Shown piece by piece: positions 36,230-36,329 of a DNA stretch of 36,329 nucleotides (the stretch's first letter is position 1; each line of letters begins with the position of its first letter). A program made the translations under genes and the position numbers. Under the pieces are notes generated by a model that ran no database searches, was not told where the DNA came from, and saw nothing but the letters and a program-made list of their open reading frames with translations. This stretch comes from Trinickia mobilis (GTDB lineage Bacteria > Pseudomonadota > Gammaproteobacteria > Burkholderiales > Burkholderiaceae): assembly GCF_017315705.1 (NCBI RefSeq), contig NZ_JAFLRF010000050.1, positions 1 to 36,329 on the forward strand. Reading direction: 5' to 3'.

Positions 36230-36244
36230 AAACCGCCCGGTTTT
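36230..36244 (+). terminator. Weak terminator-like hairpin after yidC
   Basis: AAACC (36230-36234) pairs with GGTTT (36239-36243) across GCCC, running into TTTT. The 5-bp stem is weak. A longer inverted repeat (GATGCCCCG 36295-36303, CGGGGCATC 36319-36327) lies nearer the window end, and its downstream context is cut off. Confidence 0.35.
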
Positions 36245-36294
36245 CGCCCCAGTCCTTCACTTGGCGTGTTGATGAAGGTGCTGTAGTTCTCTAA

Positions 36295-36327
36295 GATGCC
36301 CCGTGAGTCATGGACTTCCGGGGCATC
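36295..36327. repeat. 9-bp inverted repeat at the window end
   Basis: GATGCCCCG and CGGGGCATC with a 15-base loop, perfect arms. It may be a terminator of the yidC operon or part of an unseen neighbouring element; the sequence stops two bases later. Confidence 0.5.
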
Positions 36328-36329
36328 GT

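Overview
The window looks like the replication-origin region of the main chromosome of a Burkholderiales bacterium, most likely Paraburkholderia, Caballeronia or Burkholderia. This rests on the gene order gyrB-dnaN-dnaA / oriC / rpmH-rnpA-yidD-yidC, high GC content, and the character of the GyrB, DnaN, RnpA and porin proteins. The genus is an inference from familiarity; no search was run.

Layout. (1) 1-240: 5' end of a ccsB/resC-type cytochrome c biogenesis gene. (2) 485-18300: a nine-gene minus-strand redox locus. In transcription order it encodes a copper-ligated cupredoxin oxidase subunit, a second cupredoxin subunit, a 2728-residue secreted protein that begins with a ligand-less cupredoxin pair, a small exported protein, two tandem LolA-like periplasmic proteins, a cytochrome c fused to a type I periplasmic binding protein, a Cyc2-like cytochrome-porin and a di-heme cytochrome c4. 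A rho-independent terminator closes it at 313-346. (3) 18301-19995: a long regulatory gap, an unrecognised tail-anchored protein gene and a LysR-type remnant. (4) 19996-25505: a catabolic gene set (MFS carrier, duplicated OsmC-like protein, porin, cyclase-family hydrolase, BKACE) divergent from a TetR-family regulator; the BKACE gene has a premature stop codon. (5) 26577-27415: decayed DNA with gene relics. (6) 27416-36153: gyrB, dnaN, dnaA, oriC and the rpmH-rnpA-yidD-yidC operon.

The most interesting part is the redox locus. Read together, its genes suggest a cell-envelope oxidation machine: the multicopper oxidase ligand motifs are divided between two adjacent proteins, a third neighbour is their copper-free paralog fused to a giant scaffold, and a Cyc2-like outer-membrane cytochrome plus soluble cytochromes could carry electrons inward. 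Two copies of a 34-bp element (28 of 34 bases identical) lie upstream of the first gene and of the cyc2-like gene, which suggests joint control. The substrate is not visible in the sequence. Mn(II), Fe(II) or Cu(I) are reasonable candidates by analogy with Mn-oxidising multicopper oxidases and iron-oxidising Cyc2.

The catabolic region probably imports and cleaves a small carbonyl or acid compound, controlled by TetR through two similar operator-like sites. The core replication genes look intact and ordinary.
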